From contig JAOCZO010000001.1 in NCBI GenBank assembly GCA_026413255.1, forward strand, positions 186,001-250,000: DNA of 64,000 nucleotides, written 5' to 3'. Within the stretch, counting starts at the first letter, position 1. Every line of letters begins with the position of its first letter. This DNA comes from Fereydounia khargensis (taxonomy: Eukaryota > Basidiomycota > Ustilaginomycetes > Urocystidales > Fereydouniaceae). Below the pieces are notes generated by a model. It had not been told where the DNA came from. It saw only the letters and a program-made list of their open reading frames with translations, and did not search any database. Shown in pieces: positions 32,279 through 43,708 of the stretch. The position numbers and the translations under genes were made by a program.

Positions 32279-33703
32279 CTAGTCCTTGTCCTTGTCCTTG
32301 TCCTTGTTCGTGTCTTCATCGATCCAGCCGCCCGCCAGATCGGGTGGGATCTCCTGCATCTGAACACTAGGTGCGCCATGCAAGTACCTGAGTTGTTCAA
32401 GGATCTGCACGCGAATCTTTTCCAGACTCGCTTTCGAGTTCTGGTTCTCAACCCGGCCGGCCTGAAGGGCTTCGTGGAGACGGTAGGAGGGGGCGAAGAA
32501 GGCATCGTAGGGCGTGTGTGGGAGCGTGTCGGGGATCTGACAGCCAGTTAGCACGGACGTCTCGTACGCCCAGCACCGGGCTACGTTTCGGATCGTGTAT
32601 CCACCACCACCGAGAACAAGAAGAGGGAGGCCAAAGGACTTGATGAAGCGGACGCACTCGCCATGCGCTGCTATCGAGAGATTGAAACACCCGAGTCGGT
32701 CCAAGCCGAGCGAGTCGGCACCGCACTGCAGCACGATGGACGATGGGCGGAAGGTGGTAATGCAGGGCTCCATTACGCTCTTGAAGAGACTAACATATCC
32801 CGCATCATCAATACCGTCCTGTAGCGGCACGTTGAGGGAAAAGTGCTTGCCCAGCCCCGTGCCAATCTCGGTAATGTCGCCGGTGCACGGGAAAAAGTCG
32901 TTGCCATACTTGTGGAAGGAGACAGTCATGACGCGGTTCGAGTTGTAGAAGGCCTCCTGAACACCGTCGCCATGGTGGATGTCAATGTCAATGTACAGCA
33001 CGCGTGGGTGGACGCGGAGGAGCTCGAGGATTCCAAGGACAATGTCGTTGATGTAGCAGAAGCCGCTGGCCTCACACTTTTTGGCGTGGTGAAGACCGCC
33101 AGACCAATTGACGGCAATATCGGTCTGGCCAGATGCGAGCTTGCGTGCGCCGGCGAGAGAGGCTCCAGCGTAGGAGCGACAAAAGTCGTACATGCCATCG
33201 AAGACGGGACAGTCGTCGGCAAAGTTGAAGCGAGTAAATGCGGCCGAGGGAGGCGTGGTTGGAGTCACACTAGAGACGATGTGAGGGTCAGTGGGTTTGA
33301 TGGAGGGGAGAGAAGAAGGGGGAGAAAGGAGGGCAAGGGAAACTTACGTGGAGAGAAAGTTGACATAGTCACTGTCGTGGAACATCTCTAGTTCCTCCTT
33401 GGTGGCTTCTCGGGGAGTGTACACGTCCATGTGCTTGTGGAGGCCATAGGCGAGGACGAGGCGGTTGGTGAGAGTGAGCCTGGCTGGCTTCATGGGATGC
33501 CTCTCTCCATAGTGATAGTTGCCTACGCCAACGGGATGGTAGTAGCTGACCTTGGGGTTGGAGTGGGGTCGGACGTTGTTGGCATCCTGGAAGAGAGCCT
33601 CGCCACTTCCATTTGCGGCGGAGCGGTCGTAGAAGAAGGGAGAGTCGGAGAAGGTGAAGTTGGAGTTGCCGCCGGCCAAGTGGTCGTAGTCGATGACGAC
33701 CAT
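32279..33703 (-). CDS. HOS2: Class I histone deacetylase, HOS2 type
   Basis: Exons 33348-33703 and 32279-33269 (minus), intron 33270-33347 (GTAAGT, CTAG); the junction gives [13 protein letters not shown]. The product is 448 aa. The catalytic domain starts near residue 50 ([30 protein letters not shown]). The active-site His pair is GGLHHAKK at about 179-180. Zinc ligands lie in [17 protein letters not shown] and [17 protein letters not shown], and the catalytic Tyr in [32 protein letters not shown] and [11 protein letters not shown] are closer to yeast Hos2 than to Rpd3. Hos2 acts in the Set3 complex on transcribed chromatin. The C-terminus ends in a KD repeat (KDKDKDKD) from a CTTGTC hexamer run. 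It faces the SLC35F6-like gene across a shared upstream region. Confidence 0.93.
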
Positions 33704-34619
33704 GGTTTTGGCGAGCGGTGGATGGAGTGGTGTTAGGAGATGGATGGTGGGTGGATGGTAATGGAAATGAATGCGAATGCGCAGCAACACCAAAGTCAAC
33801 TTTAGATTCGAAGAAGCAGCGAATCGAGCCTGTTCGGAGCCGGTGAGCAGAGTTCTCGTGCGAATTGTAAGAAAGCCGAATTTGCGCGTGGCGTATCGCA
33901 GGCGAGGCCAGGGCCGGACCCCTTTTCGGCAGTGACTGGGCTGGGCTGGGCTGGGCTGGGCGACACGCACGCGGCAAGTGCAGTGCGTGCTTTGTGCGAG
34001 AAAGGGGCTTATCGACGCGCGTCCTCAGCTGAGGCTCGACTGTGGCTGGCTGGCTGGCTATCCTGCTGGCTTGAATGGGGGCGGTGACCACCACTCGCAT
34101 GACTCGGCCAGTCCGGCAGAGCAAGCCCCGACCCGACTCGACCACTGCGCCATTTGACCCTGATTTTGGCTGTAGGAGCCAGGAGCCAAACACTGCACTT
34201 GACTCACAGATTGGCCTATCTGTTGGCCATTTACTCCACTCTCTCCCTCAGCCTCAGCACGGCTCGCGCCCACCCGACCCAACACAACCAACCCAATCTC
34301 TCTTTTACACCACCAGCACCTCTCTTTCCCCACAGGGCAGGCAATCCTGTCCAGACTACTTGTCAAGGTGTTCACCACCGCAACGACCAGCACCAGCATC
34401 AGTACCACTACTAGCACCACCACCAGCAAGCATACCATCGAGTCCATCCCCCTCAAGCCATTCCCTACCTCGGCTGAACCCAAGATCACCCAAGACTCGC
34501 TCTCTCATCGCAAGACTCCTTCCAGTTCCGTCATCTTTGACTCTGAAGAGCACACCACTCTACCCGCACCAGACTCTTCCACGGACGAGGCGCACCAAGC
34601 CCCCATCAAGCCACCCAAG
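33704..34619. promoter_or_regulatory. Divergent upstream region, HOS2 (minus) / SLC35F6-like (plus)
   Basis: 916 nt, no gene. Contains (CTGGG)5, a CTGG run near 34041-34060 and a C/T- and CACCAG-rich leader before the plus-strand ATG. The plus-strand frame is open for 84 codons before that ATG but has no earlier ATG. Confidence 0.6.
33936..33960. repeat. (CTGGG)5 pentanucleotide repeat
   Basis: Five exact tandem units about 235 nt upstream of the HOS2 ATG. Confidence 0.9.
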
Positions 34620-36041
34620 ATGGTTACCAAGTCCGCCGTGCCCCTGCTTGTAGCAGGCATGCTCCTCACCGGCATCAGCAACTCGCTCCTCAACAAGTAC
34701 CAGGACATGCAGTGCGTCGAGAACTGCGACCACATCGATCCTCGCAAGCACGTCGAATTCTCCCAGCCTGTCTGGCAGACCCTCCAAATGTTCCTCGGCG
34801 AGTGTCTCTGCCTCTTGCCCATTCTCTTCCGCATGCTCTATGCGCGCCTCACTGCTGGCAGGGACGCTGCTCTCAAGAAGCCTCTCCTCGCCGAGTATCC
34901 TCCGGACTCGGGCATCGTATTCTCCACCACCAACGACACCCCGCGCTCCCGCATTGCCTCTGACTCGCCTTCAAGCTCCTACGAGGCCACTCGCTCTGGC
35001 TACGTCCACTCGGGTGCAATCCACGCACCAACCGCTCCTGTGTCCACTCCAGCTCCTCCGCTAGAGATCTCTAGCCGTGCCCTTCAGCCGGGCGAGCTCG
35101 ACGAGGAGGACATTGAGAACGACGTCTTCCCCGCAGAGCACGAGGGAGAAACCATGCAGGGTCGCGCCATCTGGCTCTTTTTCATGCCCGCCCTTTGCGA
35201 TATTTGCGGCACGACCCTCATGAACGTCGGTCTTCTCTTCACTCCGGTCAGCATCTACCAGATGACTCGAGGTGCGCTCGTCCTCTGGGTTGGCGTCTTT
35301 AGTGTCATCTTCCTCCGTCGCCACCTCTACCTCTTCCAGTGGCTCAGCCTCGTCTGCGTCATGATGGGTGTATGCGTCGTTGGTCTCAGTGGAACCATGT
35401 TCACTGCACCAGAGCCATCGGCAAAGGGCGAGGACAGCGATGATGAGCTGCCTGCAGCTGCCCAGACTCTTCTCGGCGTTCTGCTCATCCTCTTTGCTCA
35501 GCTCTTCACTGCCTCTCAGTTTGTCCTCGAGGAGAAGATCATGTCGCGCTACTCGGTCGAGCCCCTGCTCGCTGTCGGCTTTGAGGGCATCTTTGGTGCG
35601 GGCACTACGCTCGCTGCCATGCCCGTGCTCCACTACTTTATTGGAGCCACCCCCGAGGGTCGAGGCGGGTACTTTGACATGCGCGCAGGTTGGAACCAGA
35701 TGATCCACACTCCTGTGGTTCTCTACGCTTCCGTCGCCATTGCATTCTCTATCGCCTTCTTCAACTTTTTCGGGCTCAGCGTCACACGCAGCGTATCTGC
35801 TACGGCGCGCAGTACCATCGACACGTGTCGAACGCTGGGTATCTGGCTCGTCAGCCTTGGGCTTGGATGGGAGGTCTTCCGTCCTCTCAGCGGCGGTCTG
35901 CAGGTCCTCGGCTTTGGCATGCTCGTCTATGGCACTTTCCTCTTCAACGGCATCGTAGATCCCCCCGCTTGCTGCGCCCCCTACAACTCTCCCAACGAGT
36001 ATGACCCTGTTCCTGTCGACGAGTCTCCCTCCGCTCGCTGA
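34620..36041 (+). CDS. SLC35F6-like multi-pass transporter (drug/metabolite transporter fold)
   Basis: Single exon, 473 aa; the ATG at 34620 is the first in the frame. About ten membrane spans are visible: SAVPLLVAGMLLTGISNSLL (residues 4-23), LQMFLGECLCLLPILF, then after a 100-residue Ser-rich cytosolic loop, AIWLFFMPALCDICGTTLM, VLWVGVFSVIF, FQWLSLVCVMMGVCVVGL, TLLGVLLILFAQLF, and the C-terminal set ending LQVLGFGMLVYGTFLFNG. Motifs PALCD.CGTTLMN, QMTRGALVLWVG, QFVLEEKIM, FEGIFG and FNFFGLSVTRSVSATAR match the SLC35F6 (C2orf18) family. That family sits in lysosomal/mitochondrial membranes in animals; substrate unknown. The central Ser-rich loop is larger than in the human protein. Confidence 0.88.
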   Translation: MVTKSAVPLLVAGMLLTGISNSLLNKYQDMQCVENCDHIDPRKHVEFSQPVWQTLQMFLGECLCLLPILFRMLYARLTAGRDAALKKPLLAEYPPDSGIVFSTTNDTPRSRIASDSPSSSYEATRSGYVHSGAIHAPTAPVSTPAPPLEISSRALQPGELDEEDIENDVFPAEHEGETMQGRAIWLFFMPALCDICGTTLMNVGLLFTPVSIYQMTRGALVLWVGVFSVIFLRRHLYLFQWLSLVCVMMGVCVVGLSGTMFTAPEPSAKGEDSDDELPAAAQTLLGVLLILFAQLFTASQFVLEEKIMSRYSVEPLLAVGFEGIFGAGTTLAAMPVLHYFIGATPEGRGGYFDMRAGWNQMIHTPVVLYASVAIAFSIAFFNFFGLSVTRSVSATARSTIDTCRTLGIWLVSLGLGWEVFRPLSGGLQVLGFGMLVYGTFLFNGIVDPPACCAPYNSPNEYDPVPVDESPSAR

Positions 36042-36312
36042 TCTGTTCCGTCAACCACACCCATCTTGTAACACTATCTCTGTCTGATCTGGCATACCAT
36101 ATACTCATTCAACAATCACACATCCAGTCCCGTCACCTGTTTATGTTGAAATCTTAATACTCAGTTTCATTCATGCCATGCAACTGTGTGTGTTCAATCA
36201 CGTAGTCCGAACTCTCAAAACAGAAAATGTGCACAAGAAGGGTGGGGGATATACAAGGGTCCGTGGTGTGGGTGGAACTGGAAAGGAAAGGATAGGGTGG
36301 GGAACTGATGCT

Positions 36313-38877
36313 TTACTCGTTACCAAAGCCCATGCCCTCTTCGATCGCAAGCGCGAGCTTGCTCTCGAGTGTCTCAAACGACGGGTAGGGCGGGAGGTCG
36401 ATGCGGTTGAAGCAAGTGTGCGACTTGGGCAGCTGGTTGATCTCGCCCGACTTTTCAATCGTAAACCGGCGAGGGCCATCGGATCCCTGGAGGTCCTTGA
36501 ACCCGTTGACTGGGATACGCGATGTGCCCGTCGCAAACTGGAGAAGGCGCGACTTCTTCTCAGCCGGCCAAGCCTTGACGCACTGCCAGAACCACTGCAC
36601 CACCTGGTCCTGCTCCGTAAAGCCACGGTAGTCCGTGAATCGCTTCCAGTCGTCCACGTCGATCTCCGACATTCCACCGATCAGCAGCTCGAGCTCGCGC
36701 TCGTCAAACACGTTGATCAGGTCCTGCGGAATCAGCTCGGTAAAGCCGCTGATAAACGCCTTGAACTGCTCCTCGACTCGTCGGCTGATACGCCACTCGG
36801 TCATCAGCTCAACGTACTCCTTCTTGTTCTCGTCCGTCACCTCGATCTGCTCGCCGTCCTTCTTCAGCTCGACAGTAACCATCTCGCCAAACTTGTCCTC
36901 GACGGCGGAGAAAGTCTCCTCAACGACGCCCTCAATGCTGTTGTCCAGCATCCACTGCAATGAGCGGTGATAGTCGGCATCGACACTCTCGAGGTCGCTG
37001 AGCGTAATCTTCTTCTTTAGGATCATCTTGTAGAACGAAACGATAAAGTAGGCATCCAGGAACCTTCGGTGGAAGATGGCCAGGCCGAGCACACGGCCGA
37101 TAAACTTGAAGTAGTTCAAGTGCTCCGGGTTGATGCCCGAATGCGGGTTGATCTGCAGCGTGTAGTTGTCGTGTGCGCTGTACTCAAAGAGACAGTAGAA
37201 GGGGTTGAACATCTCGTGCGACAGGAGGAAGAAGAACTCTCGCGACAGACCACCGTAGTCGAGACCGTCCTCGCCGTCAAACTTGATCATGAGGCGCTTC
37301 TTGAGGTCATTGGGCTGCTGGCGCATGATCTCGGCGTACGAGTCCTCGAAAATGTGCGTACGTCGGACCTTGACGTGGCACTGACCTGGAATAGGTCGTA
37401 GCGCCGGCTGGCTTCGGAAGTAAATCAGCTTGCGACGGAAATCACGCTTGTACTGCGGTACGTTCTGGTCCAGGCTGCTGGGCAAACGCGGGTCGTCCCA
37501 GGTCGTGGTCTTGGTGTTGTGGTCGACAAAGTACACTCGGGCAGTCGAAGTAAGACGCATCTCCCAGCCGCTCGGGAGCGGACCGAGTTGCGCGACACTC
37601 TGGGGCTGAACAGTAACGTTGTTGCCGTTGGGGCCCATGATGCGTAGGATCTGCTGCCTTCGCGGGTCGACCCAAGTGGTAGTTCGGGTGTTGTGGTCGA
37701 CAAAGTAGGCACGACCCTCGGGAGTGGTGCGCTGCTCCCAGCCAGCTGGAAGGGGACCACTGCCAGCCGTGGTAGCCGAGCTGGTAGGGAGCGCAGCGTT
37801 GACACTAGCTGTTCCCGCGGCTGAAGAGCCTGCTCCAGCAATAGTGGAACCACCGCTGGGCGTGGAAGCTCGAGTGCCTTCACCTTCGTTGACACCGAGG
37901 AAGTCATCGGCGAGGGCACGGTTGCTGTGACGCTGACGGTCAGCAGCAGCACTGGATGCCTGAGCCGCGGTGTTCGCGCTCGAGTTGGTGGAGGGTCGGG
38001 TCCAGGTCGTGGATCGAGTATTGTGGTCGACATAGTAGGTACGCCCGAGGTGGTCGGTTCGCCTCTCCCATCCCGGCGGCAGAGGGCCATACTCGTCAGA
38101 CCGAGAGTCAGCTCCACCGGGACGCGGGGTGGGCTGGGCCGCAGGAGTGGCGATGGTGCTGTTTCTGGCGGGAGAGAGCGAAGCGCCCGCAGCAGACGAA
38201 GCACCGGCAGCAGCAGCCGACGAGTTTTCCGATGTCGAGGTGGGTCGACTGGAGGCGGGTTCGGCCTCAGAGGTGCCAGTTGCAGACGTTGCGGCGCTGG
38301 ATGCGTTCGGGACGCTTCCTGAGGCGGATGTACGGTTGTCGGGGCGCGAGCTTGATGGGGTTGCGGCGCTGGTTGCCAGCGAAGTCGAAGATGCGTTTGT
38401 CGTGCCGGGTACTAGCAAGTTGGACGCGGGACCGGCGTTGGAGTTGTTGTTGATGGGGGTTGACACATTGGTGTTGAGGTCAATGATGAGCTTGCCGTGG
38501 ACGACGAGGTTGTCGTTGGACTTTTTGAGCTCCTTGTTCAGGAGACGCTTGCCGCCGAGTTCAAGGTCAAGGACGTCGGCAACGCGAATGTTGATCACAC
38601 CGAGGAAACCCTGGTCGCGCTTCTTGAACTTTTTCTGGTCAAAGATCTGGACGGCGACGACGGACGAGTCGGTGACAGTGATGTCAAAGCTGTCGTTCCA
38701 GTAAGGGTTGAGTGTCTTCTTGATGACGGAGGTGGTGTGAGTCTGCTCTCCGTCCACGGTGACGATGGCGAAAGGATCGGGAAGGCGGAAGACATCGCGC
38801 TTGGCAAGGCCATCGGCAGCCACGACGGTGATGCGGATCACGCGAGAGAGACCGCCTGGGTTGCGAGAGTTGACCAT
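36313..38877 (-). CDS. RSP5: NEDD4-family HECT E3 ubiquitin ligase (Rsp5)
   Basis: Single exon, 854 aa. A C2 domain (about 12-130, [20 protein letters not shown]) binds phospholipids. A Ser/Ala-rich linker follows. Three WW domains lie at about 262-295, 372-405 and 429-462, each with GPLP.GWE and VDHNT..TTW; they bind PPxY motifs. A complete HECT domain (about 525-854) includes [20 protein letters not shown]. The catalytic cysteine in [14 protein letters not shown] is at about residue 822. The C-terminal acidic/Phe tail GMGFGNE is typical. Rsp5 ubiquitinates membrane transporters via arrestin adaptors, and also RNA polymerase II and other targets. Order and spacing match yeast Rsp5 (809 aa); the C2-WW1 linker is longer here. 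Confidence 0.97.
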   Translation of the reverse strand: MVNSRNPGGLSRVIRITVVAADGLAKRDVFRLPDPFAIVTVDGEQTHTTSVIKKTLNPYWNDSFDITVTDSSVVAVQIFDQKKFKKRDQGFLGVINIRVADVLDLELGGKRLLNKELKKSNDNLVVHGKLIIDLNTNVSTPINNNSNAGPASNLLVPGTTNASSTSLATSAATPSSSRPDNRTSASGSVPNASSAATSATGTSEAEPASSRPTSTSENSSAAAAGASSAAGASLSPARNSTIATPAAQPTPRPGGADSRSDEYGPLPPGWERRTDHLGRTYYVDHNTRSTTWTRPSTNSSANTAAQASSAAADRQRHSNRALADDFLGVNEGEGTRASTPSGGSTIAGAGSSAAGTASVNAALPTSSATTAGSGPLPAGWEQRTTPEGRAYFVDHNTRTTTWVDPRRQQILRIMGPNGNNVTVQPQSVAQLGPLPSGWEMRLTSTARVYFVDHNTKTTTWDDPRLPSSLDQNVPQYKRDFRRKLIYFRSQPALRPIPGQCHVKVRRTHIFEDSYAEIMRQQPNDLKKRLMIKFDGEDGLDYGGLSREFFFLLSHEMFNPFYCLFEYSAHDNYTLQINPHSGINPEHLNYFKFIGRVLGLAIFHRRFLDAYFIVSFYKMILKKKITLSDLESVDADYHRSLQWMLDNSIEGVVEETFSAVEDKFGEMVTVELKKDGEQIEVTDENKKEYVELMTEWRISRRVEEQFKAFISGFTELIPQDLINVFDERELELLIGGMSEIDVDDWKRFTDYRGFTEQDQVVQWFWQCVKAWPAEKKSRLLQFATGTSRIPVNGFKDLQGSDGPRRFTIEKSGEINQLPKSHTCFNRIDLPPYPSFETLESKLALAIEEGMGFGNE

Positions 38878-40373
38878 GGTTGAGGGGTGCCACGTAGAGT
38901 GACGGGTCCAGACGAGTGGCTGGGGCTGATGCTGGTGATGCCGTGTTGTGGAGAAGAGAGGCTGGGGCGATCAACTGAGAAAGCAGATGTCAGTGCGATG
39001 CGGAGAGAAAAAAAAAACTGAACAAGGAGATGGGCCTGTCGGAGCGCGGCCGGCCGACCCAAGCTGATCAAGAGATTAGGATTGCGAAGGTGGCGCCGAG
39101 GGCCGGAGACAGATTAAAGTCCGAGGTCGAATTGATGCTGCTATTCCCGTAAGGATGATGCAGAAAGGGGGATGGCGTTAGCGATGGAGAGGTGGGAAGG
39201 GAGGGGTGCTGGCGGTGGTGATGGTGGTGAGGAGAGCAAATTGGCTGCTGATGGAGTAGGAATCGAATTGACACAGCCGACTGACGCCAGACGTAGCGTT
39301 CGGTGCGTTGCGTTGAGGGTGGAGATGCCTGACGGGATGGCTGACCGACTGCGCCAAACCGGTGAGAGTAGTGGCTTTGGGCGTGTGTGAGCGTGTGAGT
39401 GTGGCCTCTCTCGCCTGGCTCTCGTGCTTTGGCGGCCTGATCTAGATGAGACGAGAAACGGAAAAGGAAACGGACGCGGTGCAGTGCTCTCAGGGCCAAA
39501 GCAGGCAGGCAGGGCAGGCGGGCGGGCGCAACTGGCAGCAGCAGCAAAAGGGACAGCACGGAAATTCGCGTGGGTCGAGACGAGAGGCTTCGACCGCCTG
39601 AATCAGGCGAGGCGCGGCAGGACTACAGTAGCATTTGCAACCCACTCATTTCCTGCTTGCGCTTCATTTCAGATTTTTCTTCGGTCATTATAGTATCAAT
39701 TTTCCTTTGCTACCGTACTGATACCGGCATCTCGGCGGCGGCGAAGCCGCAGAAGCAGAAGCAGCAACAGTCAAGGCACGAGTTCGCCGTTGCATCATCA
39801 GCATTTTAAACCCGGTCATCTCTCGGGCTTGTACCATTTCAACCCTACGCCCGAGCCCCGTTCCGCGCCTCAGCGCCCAAGCCCCGAGCCATTACGATAT
39901 GCAGAACCCCCCGATCCTGAATTCAAATCTCTCCTGTCCTCTTCCCACGGCTCAATTGTGCCCCCTTGCTGAGGCGAGCGCTCAGTCAGTCATCACAACT
40001 GCTCAGTTTCTGGCCAGGACAGGCGTCTGCTGTCGACGACAGTCAGATTGACAGACTGACAGAACGACAGAACGACTGAGAGGCACCGAGTGAGCTCCGC
40101 TGCCGCGTCCCGTCTTGTTTGTTCCGCTCGTGGCCCACTTGGACCCTCGCTGTCAAGCACGGCGGAAACACCACTCTCATTCTCACACTCTTGCACCCGT
40201 CATGACATTGCTCGAGGTGCCAGACTAAAGTTTGGCATTGCAGGTCGAATGTGTCTGATTCTATTGCAGGCCAAGCCAGCTGCCTGTTCTGTTCACGTTC
40301 TCCGGCGGTTGCCGCGCGAGACCTGCTCACCTGCGCCGCCCCCTTCCGGACCCTGAAGGCATGGGCGACTGAA
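38878..40373. other. Upstream region of RSP5
   Basis: 1.5 kb between RSP5 and the next minus-strand gene. GGTGGTGATGG, GGCAGGCAGG/GGCGGGCGGG and GACAGAACGACAGA short repeats. No supportable gene; open frames in it are short and overlap in all directions. Confidence 0.55.
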
Positions 40374-41796
40374 TCACGATTGGCTTCCGCTGCTACCTCC
40401 TCCAGAACCACCCGTTCCGGTGCCAGAGCCAGTACCAGAGCCAGTGCCAGAGCCGGTTCCTGCGCCAGTGCCGCTGCCACTGCCGTAGTACCCGCTGCCA
40501 AAGTAACCGCCGTTGGGGCCATAGCCGGGATAGTACGCAGGCTTACCGTTGATCAGGCCGTTAAGCCTCGCGTCCTGTGCATTGTTCTGGGTCGAAAGGT
40601 CACCGATGTTCTTCTGGGCAGATTTCAGCTCTGCGACCTGCTCTTCGTAACGATGCCTGACCCTCTTGCGCTCTCTTTGGTCCAGGATCGTGTTTGCCAG
40701 CACCCAGGTCCCGAGCCCAACGCCTAGAACTGCAGTGAGACCCATAGCTGCTTTCGACCAAAGGTTAGAACTCGTCGTTTTCTCCGCGATCTGCTCCTCC
40801 AGCTGAACAGTCTTGCCGTGAAGCTGTGTCAATTTCCCGGCGTTGCTCTCCAGTTCCTCATTCGTCTTGGTCGCAAGCTCGATCAATCGACCATTCGTCT
40901 CTTTGAGGCCCTTGTTGACAATAGTACTACTGCCTTCGGTGATCAGCTTTCGAATGTCTTCCTCGCTCATGCCAGGCTGAGCCGCATGCTCTGCGACGCC
41001 CCCAGTCTTGCCGGCGACCTCAGGCGCAGTCTGCAAACCGTCCTTGCCGATCTGGCCTGCTGTTCCACCGGCCCTTTCGCCGGCCGATAGAGCCTCAGTG
41101 CCTGCCGGCGCGAACTGACGTCCGATGTGCTGATGCAGAAGCCTCAGCATCTCATCCTGTGGTAGCGGAGGAATGTTAATGTTGGACTCGGGGAAGTGGA
41201 AACTTCCAGCTCCAGGAGCGCGGCCGCCGAACTGCCCCCCATATCCTCCGGGAACATGGCCTCCGAACTGGGCAAATTGGTTAGGGTTGTAACCAGGATA
41301 GTGACCAAGAGGATTAGCAGCGAACCCATTGGCATGGTCGACGAAAGGGTTGTTACTGAACCCGGAAGGCATTGTGCCGCCGGGTCGCTGTCCCATGAGT
41401 CCTGGATTGAAGGTGCGCTCTCCGCCGTTCAAGAAAAGGTTGTACGTGTTGCCAGTAGAGCCCCCCATTCCCTGAGCTGCTGTTTGAGCAGTCTCTCCGA
41501 CCCTGGATGCGGTACCTTCGCTCTTGGCACCCAAACCGGACACTGTGACAAAATGAACGAACGAGTCATGAAATCAGAGTGCTGATGGCGAAATCTGGAT
41601 ACCCTGATCCCTCCTTATGCTACTCACACAACGAGGCAAAGTTTGAGAATTCACGTTTTTCCAGCTTGGGCTTCGATTCGCTGCGGCGAGTTAGGTGGCT
41701 CTTGACCAGGCTCTCAGCCACGTCCGAGGCCTGAGCAGTTGCCACTGCATTCTGCACCAGGACGAACAGCAATGCGATTCCTGCGTCGAGCTTCAT
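40374..41796 (-). CDS. Secretory-pathway protein with internal membrane segment and Gly/Ser/Thr tail, function unknown
   Basis: Exons 41628-41796 and 40374-41542 (minus), intron 41543-41627 (GTGAGT, CACAG); the junction gives NFASL-LSGLGAK. The product is 445 aa. Residues 1-22 are a signal peptide (MKLDAGIALLFVLVQNAVA). A dibasic LEKRE site near residue 50 suits Kex2-type processing. Next comes a Gly/Asn/Phe/Pro-rich stretch (about 75-180) and a charged region with coiled-coil character (about 255-310). A strong membrane span at about 320-345 (AAMGLTAVLGVGLGTWVLAN) is followed by a basic QRERKRVRHRYEEQV and a (GSGT)n-type tail. Without the short first exon it would look like a soluble protein with an internal GTG start. 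I know no family. It is probably a type I membrane or processed cell-surface protein. Confidence 0.75.
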
Positions 41797-42677
41797 TGTT
41801 GCGGATGGAAGCGAAAGTGGTTGGTGTGGAGAGGAAGTGAAAGTGAATGATTCAAGGAGGACAAGCCTCCAAGCGTTTTCTTGCAGTAGCCTATTAACGA
41901 GAACAAACGAATGTAGGGAGGATGTCGAACTGTGCCGGACAGTCAGAGATTACGGGAAAAGGATGGATGCAGAAGGGGAGATGTTGACGAAACAGCTTCT
42001 CCTGAGTTTATGTACACGGCAAAGACCAGCTGACAAGAGTGAGCAACGCACAAGAGCCGGACCTCACCAACTGGAGCATGTATTGAGAGCAACAGCCAAG
42101 CTCCGAGATGAGACAAACGTCCGCTCCGACCACGATGCGAGGCCGGAGGCTGGACTGAGCAATCCGAGCCTCGCCTCGGAGGTGGTTGTTCGTCCGAGAT
42201 GCTGGGCTGCGGGTTGGATAGAATGGATACAATGGCGACGCTGCGATCAACCAAGCCTTTTGGACGCTACTGGCACGGGAGGCAAAGTAGCGCCAAGCCA
42301 CAAGACCCGAACCGCGCCTCAGCCATCATCGATACTTCAGCCCCGGAGAGAGCCATCCAGCTAGCCCCTCCGAATGGTGTAAGGCGTAATGAAAGCAGTC
42401 GATTGAAGCAGAACGTAAGCCTTGACTCCAACACGACGAGATGGTGTATCGGCCGAGAATTACCATGCGCTGCATTTTTGCACTTTCTTTTTCTTTTTCT
42501 CGATTTTTGGCTGCCAAGGTTCTGAGGCTCAGTTCCGGCGCGAGGCTGAGGCTGACGGATTAGATGACCAGCAATTGGTAACAGAGCGTATTCTTTGTCG
42601 TTCCGAGTCCATTTCACACCCGCCACTGTCCGAGCCGCGTTTCTTACCAAGCACCTCATCTCACCTTACAAGCGACC
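41797..42677. promoter_or_regulatory. Divergent upstream region
   Basis: 881 nt between the secretory protein gene (minus) and the Mzm1-bL31m gene (plus). No gene; a C/T-rich run (CTTTTTCTTTTTC, about 42480-42500) lies before the plus-strand gene. Confidence 0.55.
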
Positions 42678-43708
42678 ATGGCCTCAGCTGCTTCCCAGCG
42701 AGTGCGCGCACTCGCCCTCTACCGCCAACTGCTGCGGACATCGAGCAAGACGTTCGAGGGTGATCAGCGTCTCATACTTGCATTCCGCGAAAAGGCGCGA
42801 AGCCAGTTCCAGGTCAACGCCAACGAGACCGATGCTCAAAAGATTGAAGAGAGTCTTGCGATGGGCGAGGATGTCGTCAAGGTCCTCAGGCAGAATGTCG
42901 TACAGGGAAAGTGGAAGGAGGATGCACAGGCATACCGTAAGTTGACACAGGCAAATCTGCACGAGGGCCTGCATGGAGGTATGCTTACTCTTGACTTTTC
43001 ACAGAGCTGCGAATGACCAAGGACACCGAGCTTGGAAACAACGACAGCATCAAGAAGGCTCGTGAGCAGCAGATTGCTGATATCAAGGCGGGCAAGGCAC
43101 CTTCGCGGAGGAGCTGCCGCGAGATGGCAGCCGAGGTCAACTCGAAGACCATCTTTGGTTCTACACCTTCCAGCTCATCTTCCACCTCGCGCACGTTCTC
43201 CACTCTCCACGCATCAAAGGGTGGCGCAAGCTCCATCTTCCAAACGGCCGCCTTTTCCTCGTCTGCACGCGCGTCGGTGCGTGACCCCTCCTCGATTGAG
43301 GCCAAGCCACTTCCCCGCCCAGTGCCCAAGTTCTCATCAGTCACCATCCTTGCGGACGGATCCTCGGTTGAAATGACCACCACTTCGCCCCGAAAGCTTG
43401 CCCGACTTACAAGGGATCCGACTAATCACCCTCTCTGGAACCCAAGCCAGGAGAGGAAGGTTGGCGGTGATGGCACGGACGACAGTGGCAGGCTCGGAAG
43501 GTTCCGCAGGAGGTTTGCCGAGGCAGAAGCTGAGGCCCAGTCTGCTTCTGCTCCAGGTAGCGGCACCAAGGACAAGAACGCTCCGGCTAAGAAGAGCGCA
43601 TTGGCTTTCGGACAGGAGGACTTTGACTGGATGAGCGTGGGTGGCCGAGAGGCCCGTGCTGGCTCGCCAATCCTCTCCAAGAAGGGCGGAAAGAAGGGCA
43701 AGAAGTAA
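42678..43708 (+). CDS. Fusion: Mzm1-type LYR complex III assembly factor joined to mitochondrial ribosomal protein bL31m
   Basis: Exons 42678-42936 and 43005-43708 (GTAAGT, CACAG); the junction gives AYQLRMTKDTELGNNDSI. The product is 320 aa in one frame. Residues 1-115 match Mzm1/LYRM7: RVRALALYRQLLRTS (LYR-like), FREKARSQF, VVKVLRQNVVQGKWK and the hallmark DTELGNND. Mzm1 protects the Rieske protein during complex III assembly in the mitochondrial matrix. Residues about 130-180 are Ser/Arg-rich with a presequence-like STSRTFSTLHASKGG. Residues about 195-320 match yeast Mrpl36 (bL31m): ADGSSVEMTTTSPRKLARL, TNHPLWNPS, SGRLGRFRRRF, AFGQEDFDWM. Met127 (43124) could start a separate bL31m. Whether one polyprotein is cut or two products are made is unknown. 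Both halves are mitochondrial. Confidence 0.85.

Noticed and set aside
34368-34619. 84-codon in-frame extension of the SLC35F6-like protein
   Set aside because: No ATG in it, and the family begins at the first membrane helix, as given by the ATG at 34620.
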